Below are positions 38,901 to 46,694 of a stretch of DNA of 64,000 nt, one piece after another (position 1 is the stretch's first letter; each line of letters begins with the position of its first letter). The DNA lies in NCBI RefSeq assembly GCF_000069185.1, contig NC_010397.1, positions 3,720,001-3,784,000 on the forward strand, read 5' to 3'. This DNA comes from Mycobacteroides abscessus ATCC 19977. Its GTDB lineage: Bacteria; Actinomycetota; Actinomycetes; Mycobacteriales; Mycobacteriaceae. A model generated the notes under the pieces. That model searched no databases. It was not told the origin of the DNA and saw nothing but the letters and a program-made list of their open reading frames with translations. The position numbers were made by a program, and so were the translations under genes.

Positions 38901-39207
38901 GCACGACCCCGTAGAAACCATCGTGGTCGGTGATGGCCAGCGCCTTGAGATCCAGGCGTGCGGCCTCCTGCACCATCTCCTCCGGCAGGCTGGCACCGTC
39001 GAGAAAACTGAATGCCGAATGCGCGTGCAACTCCGCGTACGGCACGACCGATCGCCCGCGTTCCCGCGGTGGCGGTTCGTAAGGCTGTCGCTTTCGGCTC
39101 CATGCCGGCCCATCCCCACCGTCACCCGGTGGGGCGTGCGGATTGAGGCGCCCGTCGAGCACGCGCTCCATCTCCGCCCAGGTTGGCGGACCTTGTGACC
39201 AGCCCAC
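35926..39207 (-). CDS. dnaE2: Error-prone DNA polymerase DnaE2
   Basis: Catalytic subunit of the SOS mutasome with ImuA' and ImuB. About 1093 residues from GTG 39207. The PHP domain begins with Y-A-E-L-H-A-H-S-A-F near residue 60. The polymerase active site P-D-I-D-I-D is in the middle, and a C-terminal OB fold follows. The GTG is preferred to the longer frame (39267) because it gives the G-W-S-Q-G-P-P-x-W-A-E-M-E-R N-terminus of Rv3370c. A TATTCT -10 (39219-39214) is 6 nt upstream and abuts a perfect LexA box. The longer start would sit upstream of this promoter. The mRNA is probably leaderless and strictly SOS-controlled. Confidence 0.95.
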   Translation of the reverse strand: MGWSQGPPTWAEMERVLDGRLNPHAPPGDGGDGPAWSRKRQPYEPPPRERGRSVVPYAELHAHSAFSFLDGASLPEEMVQEAARLDLKALAITDHDGFYGVVRFAEAAKELGLPTVFGAELSLGGQGNTEDSVHLLVLARGQEGYRRLSRQMAGAHLSGGTPKDRKGKPRYDLDALTEAAGGHWHILTGCRKGHVRRALAGGGPVAAERALANLVDRFGADRVSIELNRHGHPGEDERNAELAALARGFGVGVIATTAAHFATPESGRLAMAMAAVRARKSLDDAAGWLDPVGGAHLRSGDEMARLFSHYPEVVTAAAELGEECAFDLRLIAPQLPPFDVPSGHTEDSWLRHLALEGAARRYGPRAGAQKAYAQIERELEIIAQLNFPGYFLVVHDITQFCRRSDILCQGRGSAANSAVCYALGVTNVDPVDNGLLFERFLSPARDGPPDIDIDIESDEREQAIQYVYNKYGREYAAQVANVITYRGRMAVRDMAKALGFAQGQQDAWSKQMGHWGGLADAAAVDGIPPQVIQLARQIKDFPRHMGIHSGGMVICDRPLADVVPVEWARMENRSVLQWDKDDCAAVGLVKFDLLGLGMLSALHYCIDLVREHKGIDVDLAHINLKEQAVYEMLARADSVGVFQVESRAQMATLPRLKPKCFYDLVVEVALIRPGPIQGGSVHPYIRRYNKIDKDWQHDHPSMAAALDKTLGVPLFQEQLMQLAVDVAGFSPAESDQLRRAMGSKRSPERMERLRNRFYEGMRNLHGITGELADRIYEKLYAFANFGFPESHAQSFASLVFYSSWFKLHHPAAFCAALLRAQPMGFYSPQSLVADARRHGVTVHGPDVNASLSYATLENAGLEVRIGLGAVRHIGDDLAQAIVEERKVRGPFVSLLDLTGRIQLTTAQVEALATGGALGCFDMSRREALWVAGAAAAQRPDRLPGVGVSSRIPALPEMGEVTRAAADVWATGVSPDSYPTQFLRARLDAMGVVPAKGLFGVPDGSRVLVAGAVTHRQRPATAAGVTFINLEDETGMVNVVCSVGLWARYRKLAVTARALIIRGQVQNASGAVSVVADQLRPLDLQIRSTSRDFR

Positions 39208-39219
39208 TCCGACAGAATA

Positions 39220-39235
39220 TCGAACATTTGTTCGA
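39220..39235. promoter_or_regulatory. LexA (SOS) box of dnaE2
   Basis: TCGAACATTTGTTCGA is a perfect match to the mycobacterial SOS consensus (TCGAAC-N4-GTTCGA). On the minus strand it directly precedes the -10 TATTCT, so LexA would block RNA polymerase. Confidence 0.95.
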
Positions 39236-39280
39236 TTCTCACTATTGTCCAGCCCGGATCTCAGCAAGGTAACTAACTAG

Positions 39281-39295
39281 ATACATAAAATGTAT
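39281..39295. promoter_or_regulatory. ATACAT-AAA-ATGTAT palindrome over a -10 element
   Basis: Six-base arms with a 3-nt spacer. TAAAAT (39286-39291) inside it is a good plus-strand -10 for the hydrolase gene at 39359. The size and position suit a repressor operator; the nearby TetR gene is the obvious candidate, by inference only. Confidence 0.45.
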
Positions 39296-39358
39296 GCTGA
39301 TGGAGCCAGAACACTCCCAATAGACCAAAAGCACCTCACCGAGAACCCGGAGAAGCTA

Positions 39359-40336
39359 ATGCCACATCACGGTAACTACACCCCCGAAAAGGTCACCTTC
39401 CCCTCGCATGGCGTGGACATCGTCGGTGTTGTCCACCGCCCCCACGGCGACGGCCCCTTCCCCGCCGTCGTGCTGCTCGGCCCCTATTCCTTCGAGAAGG
39501 AGCAGGCACCGATCCATTACGCCACCCGGCTGGCCGACGAAGGATTCCTGGCTCTGGCGTTCGATCCGCGCACCGTGGGCGAAAGCGGGGGCACCCCGCG
39601 CCGCCTCGAGAACCCGAAGATGAAAAACGAAGACGCGGTGGCGGCCATCGACTACCTACTCACCCGTGAGGACGTCGACGCATCACGCATCTTCGGGGCG
39701 GGTGTCTGCCAAGGCGGGCCCGAGATGCTGGATATCGCCTCATACGACAACCGGATCAAGGCCGTCGCCTCGGTGACAGGTTACTACCGAGACCACGAAA
39801 CCGACCTGTTCATGATCGCCGCCGGTGTCAGCGAAAACCCGTTTGACCCCGCCACCGCGCCGACCACCGCACAGCTCGAATCGCTGCTTGCCGCCCGCCT
39901 CGAACGTGCCCGCGATGCCAAGGCGCGATACGAGCAGACGGGCGAGGTCATCTACGCGCCCCTGGTTTCACCCGATCTCGGCGACCCCGTCGCCGGATCC
40001 GATGCGGGATTACCCGGTCCGCTGGTGTGGAGCTGGTACGGATCGTGGACGCTCAAGGGCTGGGAGAACCGCTACGCGATCATGAGCGACCTCGACCACT
40101 TCGATTACAGCACTGCGCCCGGAGTCGCCACGCTGGAAAAGCCCGCACTGGTCATCCACTCCGATACCTGCATGAACCCGGCGGCCGCCCGACGCCATTT
40201 CGAGTCGATCCCCACCACCGACAAGAAGCTCATCTGGGAGAACGGCACCAATCACTTCCAGTACTACGACCAGCCCGACATCGTCGACCGCACCGTCGGA
40301 CATATCGCCGAGTGGTTCAACAGTCACCTGGCCTAA
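39359..40336 (+). CDS. Dienelactone-hydrolase-like alpha/beta hydrolase
   Basis: 325 residues, cytosolic. The nucleophile elbow reads G-A-G-V-C-Q-G-G near residue 118: cysteine replaces the usual serine, as in dienelactone hydrolases. A late H-F-Q-Y-Y near 302 offers the His. The ATG at 39359 has GGAGAAG 3 nt upstream. A hairpin closes the gene, and a TetR gene follows on the same strand. Substrate unknown; similar proteins act on xenobiotic or lactone substrates. Confidence 0.78.
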   Translation: MPHHGNYTPEKVTFPSHGVDIVGVVHRPHGDGPFPAVVLLGPYSFEKEQAPIHYATRLADEGFLALAFDPRTVGESGGTPRRLENPKMKNEDAVAAIDYLLTREDVDASRIFGAGVCQGGPEMLDIASYDNRIKAVASVTGYYRDHETDLFMIAAGVSENPFDPATAPTTAQLESLLAARLERARDAKARYEQTGEVIYAPLVSPDLGDPVAGSDAGLPGPLVWSWYGSWTLKGWENRYAIMSDLDHFDYSTAPGVATLEKPALVIHSDTCMNPAAARRHFESIPTTDKKLIWENGTNHFQYYDQPDIVDRTVGHIAEWFNSHLA

Positions 40337-40341
40337 CGGGG

Positions 40342-40388
40342 GCACACCGGTTGGGCAAGCGGGCAAAACCGCTGCCCAACCGGTGTGC
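40342..40388 (+). terminator. Stem-loop after the hydrolase gene
   Basis: A 20-21 nt inverted repeat with one bulge: GCACACCGGTTGGGCAAGCGG-type left arm (40342-40362) and its complement at 40369-40388, with a 6-nt loop. No T-run follows. It separates the hydrolase transcript from the TetR gene. Confidence 0.65.
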
Positions 40389-40426
40389 TGACGAAATCAA
40401 TGGCGGACTACCTCTACGCTCATAGG

Positions 40427-40999
40427 GTGCCGCCCGACGCCTCTGCCACCAAGAAGCGGCTGCTCGACGCCGCGTATGCGGAGTTCGCGGAGCATGGGCT
40501 CGCCGGTGCCCGCGTCGATCGGATCGGCGCGGCAGCAGAGGCCAACAAGCGGCTGCTGTACGTCTACTACACCAACAAGGAGACGTTGTTCGACATCGTC
40601 GTCGCCCACTCCATCCAGCAGATGTCCGAGGCCGTCCCCTTCACCCCCGAAGACCTGCCGGGCTATGCGGGCGCATTGTTCGACCACCTGATCAAGCATC
40701 CCGAGCATCTGCGGCTGGCCACCTGGGCCCAGCTGGAACGACCCGCCGCCGGCCCGGCGGAAACCTCGGCGTATGCGGCGAAAGTCGCGGCAATCGCCCA
40801 AACAGGATTATCTGCCGGGGATGTGGAACCGGCCGATATCTTGGCTCTCACGCTCGGGCTGACCACAGCATGGCTCGGGGCGTCGCCGGCCCTGCGTGGT
40901 CTCGCGGCTTCCGAGCCCTTCTCCCCTGAGCGCCTGGCAACGCACCGCACCGCACTCATCGCGGCGGTCGAGGCCCTCGTCAGCGCCGCAGCCCGATGA
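40427..40999 (+). CDS. TetR family transcriptional regulator
   Basis: 190 residues. The N-terminal helix-turn-helix reads K-K-R-L-L-D-A-A-Y-A-E-F-A-E-H-G, then A-G-A-R-V-D-R-I-G and N-K-R-L-L-Y-V-Y-Y-T-N-K-E-T-L-F. The C-terminal domain is of the TetR_C_17 type. The GTG at 40427 is chosen because TACGCT (40415-40420) lies 6 nt upstream with no Shine-Dalgarno sequence. It also gives a normal TetR N-terminus; an ATG at 40400 is the alternative. It overlaps the nucleotidyltransferase gene by 4 bp. Confidence 0.85.
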   Translation: MPPDASATKKRLLDAAYAEFAEHGLAGARVDRIGAAAEANKRLLYVYYTNKETLFDIVVAHSIQQMSEAVPFTPEDLPGYAGALFDHLIKHPEHLRLATWAQLERPAAGPAETSAYAAKVAAIAQTGLSAGDVEPADILALTLGLTTAWLGASPALRGLAASEPFSPERLATHRTALIAAVEALVSAAAR

Positions 41000-41751
41000 C
41001 CACATCCGACTCAGCTTTCCTGGGTTCCGTCGCCGACAACCTGGCCGCGCTACCGGCCGTCGAAGCGGTGACATTGGGCGGCTCCCGCGCCCAGGGAACT
41101 CATCGTCCGGATAGTGATTGGGATCTGGCGATCTATTACCGTGGTGACTTCGATCCCGAGGATCTCCGCCAGATCGGTTGGGAGGGTGATGTCTCCGAGA
41201 TCGGCGCATGGGGTGGCGGGGTTTTCAATGGTGGCGCATGGCTTCACATAGACGGCCGCGATGTCGATGTGCACTACCGCGATCTTGCGGATGTCAAAGA
41301 ACAGCTGGCGCGTGCCGAGCACGGCGAGTTCCATATCGAGCCGCTGATGTTCCATCTTGCGGGCATCCCGAGCTATCTCGTGGTGGGCGAACTTGCCATC
41401 AACAGAGTGTTGCACGGGATCCTGCCCTGCCCGGATTACCCTGCCGCACTTCGAGAGTCGGCACCCGATGTGTGGGAGAAGCGCGCCACACTGAGCCTGC
41501 TCTACGCCGAGAAGAATCACGCGCCGCATGGACGGGTAACCCAGTGCGCGGGACTGCTGGCGGTCGCGGCGATGGAGTACGCCCACGCGGCACTGGCCGC
41601 GCGCGGCGAATGGGTGACCAACGAGAAGGGCCTGCTCGACCGAGCCGGATTGTCCGGCGTGCACACGATTCTCAGCAGCCTGACCGATGATCCAGCGGCG
41701 CTGGATCGGGCATGCGCAGAAGTCCGCAAGCTCGGCTCAGCTGCCCGCTGA
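40996..41751 (+). CDS. Nucleotidyltransferase-domain protein
   Basis: 251 residues. The pol-beta-type nucleotidyltransferase core is intact: G-G-S-R-A-Q-G (Gly29, Ser30), then the metal-binding D-W-D (Asp41, Asp43) and a third Asp in D-V-D-V-H (Asp91). The C-terminal half is helical, like the substrate-binding part of kanamycin or lincosamide nucleotidyltransferases, but I cannot assign a substrate. It is coupled to the TetR gene by ATGA overlap, so the two proteins are made together. Confidence 0.8.
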   Translation: MTTSDSAFLGSVADNLAALPAVEAVTLGGSRAQGTHRPDSDWDLAIYYRGDFDPEDLRQIGWEGDVSEIGAWGGGVFNGGAWLHIDGRDVDVHYRDLADVKEQLARAEHGEFHIEPLMFHLAGIPSYLVVGELAINRVLHGILPCPDYPAALRESAPDVWEKRATLSLLYAEKNHAPHGRVTQCAGLLAVAAMEYAHAALAARGEWVTNEKGLLDRAGLSGVHTILSSLTDDPAALDRACAEVRKLGSAAR

Positions 41752-41831
41752 CCCGACGGCCTGGGCCGGACCACTCCCGTGATCCAAAGCTGTCGAGATA
41801 CAACAGAAAAGCGTTGCCGGAGAACATCTCA

Positions 41832-42326
41832 TCAACCGTTTAGGCGGTCGGCCGCTGACCGTTTCGGCGGTTTCGGCGAGGACGCGAATCGCCGCATCCA
41901 GATCTCTCGCAGAGCCGATACGGTCAGTACGCCGATTGCCACCGCGAGCGGGCTGAGCGCCGGCATGGTCAGCGGTGGGCGCGTTGCCAACGCCACCAGA
42001 GCCAATGAGGCACACGAAACCACCACTGTCGCAAGCCCAATCCACCGCCGGACCACTGCCAACTCGGCCAGAGCGGCGGCGATCACGACAATGCCCGCAA
42101 GCTGAGCAAGAATCATCGGCCCATCCAGCCCCGCAGGCAGATACTCGGCGTATCGCGGCGACCTACTCGATCCCAACCCCTGCCCGAAGAGCTCGAGGTC
42201 TTCGACACTCATGAACCGCCAACCGCTGCCGAACGGTCGTCCCGCCGTCAACATGCCGACTACATAGACCCACCAGGCGCCGCTACCCACCACCCGGCCC
42301 ATACGGAAGGTCTTGTCCCTGCTCAT
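41832..42326 (-). CDS. Small membrane protein, paralogue A of the PH-domain operon
   Basis: 164 residues from the ATG at 42326, which overlaps the PH-protein stop by 4 bp; this overlap decides the start over a longer frame. Four hydrophobic segments. It shares L-A-V-V-R-R-W-I-G-L-A-T-V-V, (R/S)-Y-A-E-Y-L-P and the terminal I-W-M-R-R-F-A with the 149-residue protein two genes upstream, so the two are paralogues. The family is not recognised. Confidence 0.6.
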   Translation of the reverse strand: MSRDKTFRMGRVVGSGAWWVYVVGMLTAGRPFGSGWRFMSVEDLELFGQGLGSSRSPRYAEYLPAGLDGPMILAQLAGIVVIAAALAELAVVRRWIGLATVVVSCASLALVALATRPPLTMPALSPLAVAIGVLTVSALREIWMRRFASSPKPPKRSAADRLNG

Positions 42327-42835
42327 CGATAGACCGAAACCTCGTCGACTCTGACGAAGAGCCACTCGACCGCCTGCCGTGCGACGCCGGCCTCAAGCCC
42401 TACGAACCGCAGCTCACCTTGGTCCGCCCGAACTCGTATCGCAGCCAGCCCCAAAACACGCGCCAGCGGGTCTTGCCGCAGTTCCACCGTGCGTACCAGT
42501 GCCAGCGGTATGACCCAAAATGACCTATGCCACAACGTCTTCGACGTCACATACACCAGGGTGTCATCGAGCACGCCCCACCGATAGCTGCGGTAACGCT
42601 GTAAGGGCCGCAGCACCACCCAGGCCACCGCACATGCGATGCACACCAGCCCCGATATCGCCACAGCATGGTGCAGCGGAGTAGTCGCGTGCGCGGGCAG
42701 AGACGTGACGGTCCATGCCGCGCCGACGGCGAGAAGCACGGGCACCCATGCCAGCGCGTATTGAACGGCCCACAGCACGGGCGCCGACCGGCTGACATGA
42801 AATTCGGCCAGCGGCGCAGGCGCTACACCGATCAC
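42323..42835 (-). CDS. Membrane protein with bacterial PH domain
   Basis: 170 residues. Two hydrophobic helices (about 20-45, 57-76) are followed by a bPH_2-like domain: Y-R-W-G-V-L-D-D-T-L-V-Y-V-T-S-K-T-L-W, then I-P-L-A-L-V-R-T-V-E-L-R-Q-D-P-L-A-R-V-L-G-L-A. This is the YdbS/YdbT style. It is overlapped by 4 bp at both ends by the two paralogous membrane proteins. YdbS-type proteins are linked to envelope homeostasis; the role here is inference. Confidence 0.7.
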   Translation of the reverse strand: MIGVAPAPLAEFHVSRSAPVLWAVQYALAWVPVLLAVGAAWTVTSLPAHATTPLHHAVAISGLVCIACAVAWVVLRPLQRYRSYRWGVLDDTLVYVTSKTLWHRSFWVIPLALVRTVELRQDPLARVLGLAAIRVRADQGELRFVGLEAGVARQAVEWLFVRVDEVSVYR

Positions 42836-43281
42836 TGATCAACCCCCACAGCCGGAGCGAACCGGCGCATCCACACCTGGCGTATCGCAACGGCCACAAG
42901 CGCGAAAAACAGCACCCCGGTCGGCGACCAGGTGATCGTACGGTCGAATTCACCGAACGCATAGGCGATCAAGCCCAACGAGGCAAACGGAATCACCACC
43001 GTCCCCACAGCAATCCATCGCCGGACAATGGCCAACTCGACGACGGCCGCGACCACCACGGCGGCGAAGGCCACCCAGACCACCACCCCCACCACGGACT
43101 GGGTGGGCACATAGTCGGCATACCGACGTGGCGCACCGCCTGTGAGCGGCGTGTATGCGGTCCACCCGTAGTCCCAGCCCCGTGGACACAGTCCCCGGTT
43201 CACCAGAGCGGCAACCACGAATACCCACCAGGCAAGGTTGCCGGTAGCACGAGCGGCAGTGAACACCCGAATGTTGGACAT
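42832..43281 (-). CDS. Small membrane protein, paralogue B of the PH-domain operon
   Basis: 149 residues, four hydrophobic segments, with an R-Y-A-D-Y-V-P loop and L-A-I-V-R-R-W-I-A-V-G-T-V-V helix followed by a terminal V-W-M-R-R-F-A. Homologous to the protein at 41832. First gene of the three-gene operon; a CCAGGA precedes the ATG. Family and role unknown. Confidence 0.6.
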   Translation of the reverse strand: MSNIRVFTAARATGNLAWWVFVVAALVNRGLCPRGWDYGWTAYTPLTGGAPRRYADYVPTQSVVGVVVWVAFAAVVVAAVVELAIVRRWIAVGTVVIPFASLGLIAYAFGEFDRTITWSPTGVLFFALVAVAIRQVWMRRFAPAVGVDQ

Positions 43282-43410
43282 TCCTGGAGTATCCCTTATG
43301 GCTAACTCGGCGATGACGAACTTGTCACACCTCGTTGACGAAACAGCCTAAAACGGCAACGATGAATCCAAACGGGTCGATAAGCGGCCTAACAGTCTCA
43401 GGGGTAGCGC

Positions 43411-45423
43411 GTGAAATACATCGTCACCGGCGGCACCGGCTTTATCGGACGACGGATTGTGACCCGAATCCTCGAGACCCAGCCGGCGGCCGAAGTCGCG
43501 ATCCTGGTGCGGCGCGAGTCCCTGTCGCGTTTCGAAAAGCTCGCCGAACAATGGGACGACAGGGTGCAGCCACTGGTTGGTGATCTCACCCAGCCCGATC
43601 TCGGCCTACCCGCCGAGGGCGACCCGGTCACTGCCGATCACATCGTCCACTGCGCCGCGATCTACGACATCACGGTCGACGACAAGGCACAACGCGCCGC
43701 CAACGTCGAGGGCACTCGCTCGGTGATCGCATTGGCCAAGCGCACCGGGGCCATCCTGCACCACATCTCGTCCATCGCAGTCGCGGGAAGCTATGAAGGC
43801 GAGTTCACCGAAGACGACTTCGACGTCAATCAGGACCTGCCGACGCCCTATCACCAGACCAAGTTCGAGGCCGAATTGCTGGTGCGTTCGGAACCCGGTC
43901 TGCGGTACCGGATTTACCGACCCGCCGTCGTCGTCGGGGATTCCAGGACCGGTGAGATGGACAAGATCGACGGTCCGTACTACTTCTTCGGAGTCTTCGC
44001 CAAGCTCGCCAAGTTGCCCAGCTTTACACCCATGATGCTGCCCCGGGCCGGACGCTCCAACATCGTTCCCGTCGACTACGTCGTCGATGCCACCGTTGAG
44101 CTGATGCATCAGGAGGGACGCGACGGACAAGCCTTCCACTTGACCAATCCGGAAGTAACCTACCTGCGCGACATCTACTCCGGCATAGCGGCCGCCGCGG
44201 GCCTGCCACCCGTGCGCGGCTCACTGCCGCACGCGGTAGCCACGCCGTTCCTGCGCGCCCGCGGCACACTCAAGGTCTGGCGCAACATGGTGGTCACCCA
44301 GCTGGGCATCCCGCCCGAGGTCATCGACATCACCGAGATCATGCCCACCTTCATCTCGGAGTCGACGCAAGAAGCCTTGCGTCCCAGCGGCATCAAGGTC
44401 CCTCCCTTCGGCAGCTACGCGGGCCGGCTGTACCAATACTGGCGCAGGAACCTGGACCCCGAGCGGTACCGTCGCGACGACCCCGCCGGGCCGCTGGTGG
44501 GCCGGCACGTCATCATCACAGGTGCATCCAGCGGCATCGGACGCGCGGCGGCCATCGCCGTCGCCCGACGTGGGGGCACCGTGTTCGCGGTCGCTCGCGA
44601 CGGGGAGGCGCTCGATCAACTGGTCGCGGAGATTCGTGAGGACGGCGGTAAGGCGCATGCGTTCCCCTGCGATCTCACCGATTACGCCGCTGTCGACGAC
44701 ACCGTGAAGAGCATTCTCGGCCAATTCGGCCATGTGGACTACCTGGTCAACAATGCCGGGCGCTCGATTCGCCGCTCGGTGGTAAACACGGTCGACCGAT
44801 TCCACGACTACGAACGGGTCATGGCGATCAACTACTTTGGCGCCGTCCGGTTGGTGCTGGCACTCCTCCCTCATTGGCGGGAAAGGAAATTCGGGCATGT
44901 CGTCAACGTCTCGACGGCCGGTGTACAGACCCGCAATCCCAAATACGCGTCCTACATTCCGACCAAGGCGGCTCTGGATGCGTTCGCCGATGTGGTAGCG
45001 ACCGAAACGGTATCCGACCACATCACCTTCACCAATATCCATATGCCACTGGTGAAGACGCCGATGATCACGCCCTCACACAAGCTGAATGTGGTGCGCG
45101 GCCTCACCCCAGAGCATGCGGCAGCCATGGTGGTGCGCGGTCTGATCGAGAAACCGACACGTATCGACCATCCGATGGGCACCTTCGCCGATATCGGGCA
45201 GTACCTCACGCCCAAGTTGAGCCGCCGGGTCCTGCATCAGATGTATCTGGCGTACCCGGATTCCAAGGCAGCCCGGGGACTTGAGCCGGTCGATGATCGC
45301 CGGGATCTTTCAACCTCTCGGCGCCGCCCGCGGGCTGCCAAACGTGTGGCGGCCGTGTCGCGGTTACGTGTGCCAGGCCCGCTGATGAAGGCGGTGCGCC
45401 TCATCCCCGGAGTGCATTGGTGA
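43411..45423 (+). CDS. acrA1: Multifunctional acyl-CoA reductase / SDR fusion
   Basis: 670 residues, two fused Rossmann domains. The N-terminal extended-SDR/reductase part (about 1-360) starts Y-I-V-T-G-G-T-G-F-I-G, with Y-H-Q-T-K as its catalytic pair near 149. The classical SDR part (about 370-600) has G-A-S-S-G-I-G and Y-I-P-T-K. The position matches Rv3391 acrA1, annotated as a fatty acyl-CoA reductase making aldehydes or alcohols for wax-type lipids. The start is GTG with AGGGG about 6 nt upstream. The basic C-terminal tail may attach to membrane. Confidence 0.87.
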   Translation: MKYIVTGGTGFIGRRIVTRILETQPAAEVAILVRRESLSRFEKLAEQWDDRVQPLVGDLTQPDLGLPAEGDPVTADHIVHCAAIYDITVDDKAQRAANVEGTRSVIALAKRTGAILHHISSIAVAGSYEGEFTEDDFDVNQDLPTPYHQTKFEAELLVRSEPGLRYRIYRPAVVVGDSRTGEMDKIDGPYYFFGVFAKLAKLPSFTPMMLPRAGRSNIVPVDYVVDATVELMHQEGRDGQAFHLTNPEVTYLRDIYSGIAAAAGLPPVRGSLPHAVATPFLRARGTLKVWRNMVVTQLGIPPEVIDITEIMPTFISESTQEALRPSGIKVPPFGSYAGRLYQYWRRNLDPERYRRDDPAGPLVGRHVIITGASSGIGRAAAIAVARRGGTVFAVARDGEALDQLVAEIREDGGKAHAFPCDLTDYAAVDDTVKSILGQFGHVDYLVNNAGRSIRRSVVNTVDRFHDYERVMAINYFGAVRLVLALLPHWRERKFGHVVNVSTAGVQTRNPKYASYIPTKAALDAFADVVATETVSDHITFTNIHMPLVKTPMITPSHKLNVVRGLTPEHAAAMVVRGLIEKPTRIDHPMGTFADIGQYLTPKLSRRVLHQMYLAYPDSKAARGLEPVDDRRDLSTSRRRPRAAKRVAAVSRLRVPGPLMKAVRLIPGVHW

Positions 45424-45517
45424 TCTCCAGAGCCGCCCGGGTGCCCGCCTCGATGGCCCCGTCGAGATAACCCGGGTGGCCATTTGCCGTCTCCCGCCGT
45501 ACTTCACCTTGCCCCAT
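45401..45517 (-). pseudogene. C-terminal remnant of a flavin amine oxidase
   Basis: The minus strand encodes a 38-residue frame ending E-T-A-N-G-H-P-G-Y-L-D-G-A-I-E-A-G then T-R-A-A-L-E-I. This is the FAD-binding C-terminus of flavin monoamine oxidases (consensus G-T-E-x-x-x-x-x-x-G-Y-x-x-G-A-x-x-S-G). Nothing of the rest of the enzyme remains upstream, where a stop closes the frame after 12 more codons. It overlaps the 3' end of acrA1. An AAGGAG lies 6 nt before its ATG, so translation of the scrap cannot be excluded. Confidence 0.6.
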
Positions 45518-45653
45518 CCCACGCTCCTTGCTGACCGACCGGCACTGGATTCATCCCAACAGCAGATTAAGTCAGTCGTATGACTGTTACCATGGCACGC
45601 TCTGCCGCTTGTCGAATCCGTGCACAGAGCTAACCGGCGGTAGGTTGACGTCC

Positions 45654-46685
45654 ATGGTTCCCGTTTTTGCCGACGTCGATACCGGAGTGGATGACGCACT
45701 GGGATTGATCTATCTCCTCGCTAGCGAGGATGCGGAGATTGTCGGTATCGCTTCTACTGCGGGCAATGTCTCGGTAGACCATGTTTGCGCGAACAATCTG
45801 GGCCTGCTGGAGCTATGTAAGGCACCACAGATTCCGGTGTCCAAAGGTGTCGCCGAACCATTGAGCGCGGCGCTGCGCACCGCGGAAGATACCCACGGCC
45901 CCACTGGGCTCGGGTATGCCTTGCTGCCGGAATCCACCCGCACACTCACCGATTACGACTCGGCCGAGGCCTGGGTGAAGGCCGCGCACGCATACCCCGG
46001 AGAGCTAGTAGGTCTGGCGACCGGCCCGCTGACCAATCTGGCGCTAGCCCTGCGCACCGAACCCGAGTTGCCCAAACTCCTCAAACGGCTTGTGATCATG
46101 GGCGGCTCGTTCGACTACCCCGGCAACACCACTCCAGTAGCGGAATGGAACGTCGTCGTGGATCCCGGTGCCACGGCGGAGGTGTACGCCGCGTGGGGAG
46201 CCGCGGGCGTACAAGAACTTCCGATCGTGTGCGGCCTGAATCTCACCGAAACGATCGCCATGACACCGGAACATCTGGTCAGGCTGGCCGATGCCGCCGG
46301 TGCCACCACCACCCCCCTGTCGGTACTCGACTCTCCGTCGAGCCGATCGGGAGCGAGCAACTCGTTGCTGCGTTTCATCGAGGATGCCGCGCATTTCTAC
46401 TTCGAATTCCACATGAAGCAGGGCGAAGGCTTCCTGGCGCATATGCACGATCCCTTCGCCGCCGCGGTGGCGCTGGACCCATCACTTGTCCAAACCCGTT
46501 CCGCAACCGTCGATGTCGAGCTGACGGGGGATCTGACGCGTGCGATGACCATTGCGGACTGGAAGGGACAGTGGGGACAGCGGCCCAACGCGCAGATCGC
46601 GGTGGAGACCGATCCCGAAGTGTTCTTCCAGCGGTTCATCGAGCGCGTGAGCGTATTCGCGCGCACAGTCGATGACGCCCGCTGA
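45654..46685 (+). CDS. iunH: Nucleoside hydrolase (inosine/uridine-preferring)
   Basis: 343 residues. The calcium-binding D-V-D-T-G-V-D-D-A at residues 7-15 is the family hallmark, with a late H-D-P-F-A-A-A that supplies the catalytic and metal ligands. Cleaves the N-glycosidic bond of nucleosides, complementing add-deoA-cdd in salvage. Matches Rv3393. The ATG follows TAGGTT (45641-45646) by 7 nt without a Shine-Dalgarno sequence, so it is probably leaderless. It converges on imuB with 9 bp between. Confidence 0.9.
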   Translation: MVPVFADVDTGVDDALGLIYLLASEDAEIVGIASTAGNVSVDHVCANNLGLLELCKAPQIPVSKGVAEPLSAALRTAEDTHGPTGLGYALLPESTRTLTDYDSAEAWVKAAHAYPGELVGLATGPLTNLALALRTEPELPKLLKRLVIMGGSFDYPGNTTPVAEWNVVVDPGATAEVYAAWGAAGVQELPIVCGLNLTETIAMTPEHLVRLADAAGATTTPLSVLDSPSSRSGASNSLLRFIEDAAHFYFEFHMKQGEGFLAHMHDPFAAAVALDPSLVQTRSATVDVELTGDLTRAMTIADWKGQWGQRPNAQIAVETDPEVFFQRFIERVSVFARTVDDAR

Positions 46686-46694
46686 CCCCGTCCG

